Source: Zygnema cylindricum
Lineage: Eukaryota > Streptophyta > Zygnematophyceae > Zygnematales > Zygnemataceae
Direction of reading: 5' to 3'
DNA: 64,000 nucleotides
Assembly: GCA_037447655.1 (NCBI GenBank)
Contig: JBBHKE010003321.1
Coordinates: 82,034-146,033, forward strand
The notes beneath the pieces were generated by a model. That model had not been told where the DNA came from and searched no databases. It worked only from the letters and a program-made list of their open reading frames with translations. Both the position numbers and the translations under genes were made by a program. Below are positions 61,565 to 64,000 of the stretch, piece after piece. The stretch's first letter is position 1; each line of letters opens with the position of its first letter.

Positions 61565-63113
61565 ATGCTTTCTCTTTCCCCCTCTTTTCTCTCTCTCCCT
61601 CTCTCTCTATCTCCCCTCCCCCTTCTTCTCTTTGTGTTCCTCCCTCTCCCCCCTCTCTCCCTCCCTCTCTCTTCCTCTCCCTCTTTTTTCTATTTCAATT
61701 TCCCTTCCATATTAGCTTCATGTAATTCGACTCCGTCGAAAATTTCGAGCGAAAAAGAATCGACGAAACGAACTTTCAATATCGAAAATTTTCCGATTCG
61801 CGGTCCGTTATCGTGGAAAGTTTTAAACGAAGAAATTCGACGACATTTTTTACTCAACGGAACCATTTCGTTACAAATTTACGAAATGTTCGACATGGAA
61901 ACTTTCCAATCGGGTCAAATTGTAAACTATGCTAAAAACTCTCCATACAAATGGAATCGAAAAACCGTCAATGACCTCGTGAAAAAAACAAAACGACAAC
62001 GCAAAATCCTACAAAAGACAAAAAAAATTGCACAAGAGACAAACGAAGTTGCACAAACAATAAATGAACCAAGGAGAAATGGACAAAAGGTAAGAAACGA
62101 AAGGATTTGCGTGTACGGATGGGAATGTACTCGCGATTTTATCGCAACTTTTGAGTCTTTTCCTATAAAAGGTAAAGATGTTTTAGTAATTGGGAGTCAA
62201 TCTCCTTGGTTAGAATCGATGTGTATCGCTTTCGAGGCAAAATCGATCTCTTCCGTCGATTTTAATCCTCCGGAGATCGAGGAAATCGGGGAAAATGACA
62301 AAAGTGAGAAAACTGAGGAAAAGTTTCCTATAAGGATATTAAATGTGACTCAACTTGATCAAAGTACGGAAAATTTTGATGTCATTATATCATTTTCTTC
62401 CCTCGAACACGATGGGTTAGGGAGATATGGAGATCCTTTGCATCCTTATGGGGATTTTGCAAGAATGGAGAAAGTGAGTACAAATTTCCAAGGTTTTGGG
62501 TTTATTATTGTTAGGTTTTTTTAGGTTTTCTTTTGGGTTTTGTTTTAGGGTTTTGAATGATTTTTTGGGTTTTGAGGGTTTTTGAGGGTTTTGAGATTTT
62601 TTAGGGTTTTGGGTTTTTTTGGGGTCTTGGGTTTTTTGTTTCAGGGTTTTGGGTTCCGGACTTTCGGGTTTTAGGCATTTGTTTTTATGTTTTTGTGATA
62701 TTTGGATTTTTGGAATTTCACATTTTATAAATGTCTCCCTTTCTTTTTTTTTTCGTAAATTTTCAGAAATAACCTTACATTGTGGTCACTTGAGTCTTCA
62801 ATTCTTCTTTTATTTGCAAATGACGATGTTGATTTTAGGGTCTATCTTTTTTTTTTTTATCTTTTTTTTCTGTTATTTTCTTTTGCAGATTAAAGGTTTT
62901 CTTCGACCTTTTGGTTTTTTTATTTTGGGAGTTCCGGTGGGAAAAGACGTCCTCGTTTTCAACGCCCATCGAGTTTACGGAAAAATTCGATTCCCTTTGC
63001 TTTTAAAAGGATGGAAAATATTAAAAACTTTCGGAGATCTCGAATGGGAATTTCGACAAAATTTGACTCACGTCCATATCCAACCCATTCATGTCCTCCA
63101 ATTAGAAAATTAA
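61565..63113 (+). CDS. DUF268 (methyltransferase-like) protein, two exons
   Basis: Exon 1 is 61565-62473, exon 2 is 62889-63113. Donor GAGAAA|GTGAGT and acceptor TTTTGCAG|ATT are both phase 0, giving 377 aa. The family core is clear: KGKDVLVIGSQSPWLESMC (glycine-containing loop), IISFSSLEHDGLGRYGDPLH followed by PYGD, then GVPVGKDVLVFNAHRVYGKI and RFPLLLKGW. This matches Pfam DUF268, a family of unknown function with a Rossmann-like, SAM-methyltransferase-style fold; the activity is unproven. The first 40 or so residues (Ser-Leu-Pro) come from a CT microsatellite, so the true start is doubtful. No other in-frame ATG precedes the conserved part until YEMFDMETF. The N-terminal segment is hydrophobic and could be a signal anchor. 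The intron carries TTTAGGG/TTTTGGG-like degenerate repeats. Confidence 0.88.
61570..61695. repeat. CT-rich tract overlapping the start of the DUF268 gene
   Basis: CTCTCTCC, CCCTCC and TCTCTTCC units. It may be 5' UTR or promoter (plant CT-rich initiators are common) rather than coding. Confidence 0.8.
62530..62660. repeat. Degenerate GGGTTTT repeats in the DUF268 intron
   Basis: Repeated GGGTTTTG, TTTTAGGG and GAGGGTTTT. The units are telomere-like in composition but irregular in length, so this is not taken as an interstitial telomere. Confidence 0.6.
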
Positions 63114-63114
63114 T

Positions 63115-63280
63115 TAAAAATCTGAATAAATTTAAATACCTTAATAAATGCAAAAACCTTAATAAATCTAAAAATCTCAATAAATTTAAAAATATCAATA
63201 AATGCGAAAATTTTATTAAAGTTAAAATCTTCGTAAATTTGAAAATTTTCATGAATTTGAAAATCTTAATAATTTTTGAA
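63115..63280. repeat. AT-rich degenerate tandem repeat after the DUF268 stop
   Basis: About seven to eight imperfect units of roughly 18-21 bp of the form AAAAATCT.AATAAATTTAA. It lies immediately 3' of the stop codon, so it probably falls in the 3' UTR or terminator region. It supplies several AATAAA hexamers. Confidence 0.7.
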
Positions 63281-64000
63281 AATTCAAACGGTGAGAGATT
63301 GGGAAACTCGGATTTTTGTCGGGATTTTTAAGGATATTCCTACAATTTTTTTAAGTTTGTTTGTATATTTTTCTTAAGTTTTTTGACAAAATTTGACCAG
63401 CGTTCGTCTCCAAATATATAAACTTGCTAAGTTTTAAAAATCGTCTGTAAAGAGGATGAGAAATTAGAATAGTTTTTAGGGATTTTTATGATTTTTTTGA
63501 AGAAATTAAGAAAAAAAACAAAAAGAAAGAAATTAATTCAAAAAATCAAAAATTACAAAACCAGGAAATTAATAAATTAAAACATTTGAAATTTCATAAA
63601 ATAGAGAACATTTAGAACATTTTTATTTTTGAAAAATGTACTACTTTTTAAAATGTAAAATATAAAAATGTACATTTCAAAAATGTTAAACTTTTAGCAA
63701 TTCGAAAATTTAGGGCGATAATATTTTGATTAAAAGTCGATAGCTTTTTTTTCTGTTTTTTATTTTTTTGTCACTTCCAAGTACTCTCTTTGAAACAAAA
63801 CAAACAAAAAGTTTTGACCTTAAATCAAAACAAAAACGTTTTAAATTTCCCAGAAAAAAAAAGTTAATGAATGAAAATGTGTGTTCTCTGGTTAGTTATG
63901 ACCTTTTCACGTTTTTTTTTGTAATTTTTATCATTACCAATATGATTTTATTTATTCATTTACGTATTTATTTGTTTTAGGGAGGGAGAGGGAGAGGGAG
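63281..64000. other. AT-rich flank ending in a purine run
   Basis: No gene recognised. The last 22 bases are GGGAGGGAGAGGGAGAGGGAG, the start of a purine tract that leaves the window. Confidence 0.6.

Noticed and set aside
62530-62660. Interstitial telomere repeat
   Set aside because: Unit length and sequence vary too much (GGGTTTTG, TTTTTTGGG, TTTTAGGG). It looks like simple GT-rich intron sequence.
62959-63331. Frames over the AT-rich repeat after the DUF268 stop
   Set aside because: Low-complexity Lys/Asn/Leu strings from a tandem repeat.

Overview
This is eukaryotic DNA, most likely from the land-plant or streptophyte-algal lineage. It is AT-rich, introns are long with GT..AG ends, each LRR sits in its own roughly 72-nt phase-2 exon as in plant LRR receptor genes, and there is Ty1/copia, hAT and PIF/Harbinger debris. 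A bryophyte-type genome would fit, but the species cannot be fixed from the window. Nothing prokaryotic (operons, ribosome binding sites, CRISPR) is present.

Layout. 1-4 kb: a decayed minus-strand Ty1/copia element with a 3' LTR, split in its reverse transcriptase by a 999-bp solo LTR of the same family. 4-10.1 kb: no gene seen; tandem repeats and a dense run of MITEs, including a palindrome of about 980 bp. 10.4-11.6 kb: a pyrimidine-only-like tract of about 1.2 kb. 11.8-12.6 kb: A-rich tandem duplications and a remnant of an LRR N-terminal exon. 14.4-48.0 kb (minus strand): one very large gene. 48-60.5 kb: intergenic TE and MITE territory with a third LTR copy and a dead hAT transposase. 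61.6-63.1 kb (plus strand): a two-exon DUF268 gene.

The main result is the 33.6-kb minus-strand gene. I read 36 exons whose phases all agree and which join into an open frame of 4,002 nt (1,333 aa plus stop). In order the protein has a signal peptide, an LRR N-terminal cap, about 23 one-exon LRRs plus two degenerate ones, a Cys-rich EGF-like segment, a papain (C1A) domain, two EGF-like modules, and about three to four LysM modules ending in a stop codon. No transmembrane segment or kinase is visible, so the product should be secreted. In the papain domain the catalytic Cys is replaced by Ser (residue 809), while the oxyanion Gln, catalytic His, catalytic Asn and structural Cys residues are kept. 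No inhibitory prodomain is seen. The plausible reading (inference) is an apoplastic recognition protein that combines peptide or protein binding (LRR), glycan binding (LysM) and a pseudo-protease.

A degenerate copy of the LRR N-terminal exon lies just beyond the gene's 3' end on the same strand, which suggests a former tandem paralogue. The gene's long introns hold MITEs, a 1-kb hairpin element, a PIF/Harbinger transposase remnant and LTR-like pieces. The MITE family has TA target duplications and repeatedly sits at TACAGTA/TACTGTA sites.
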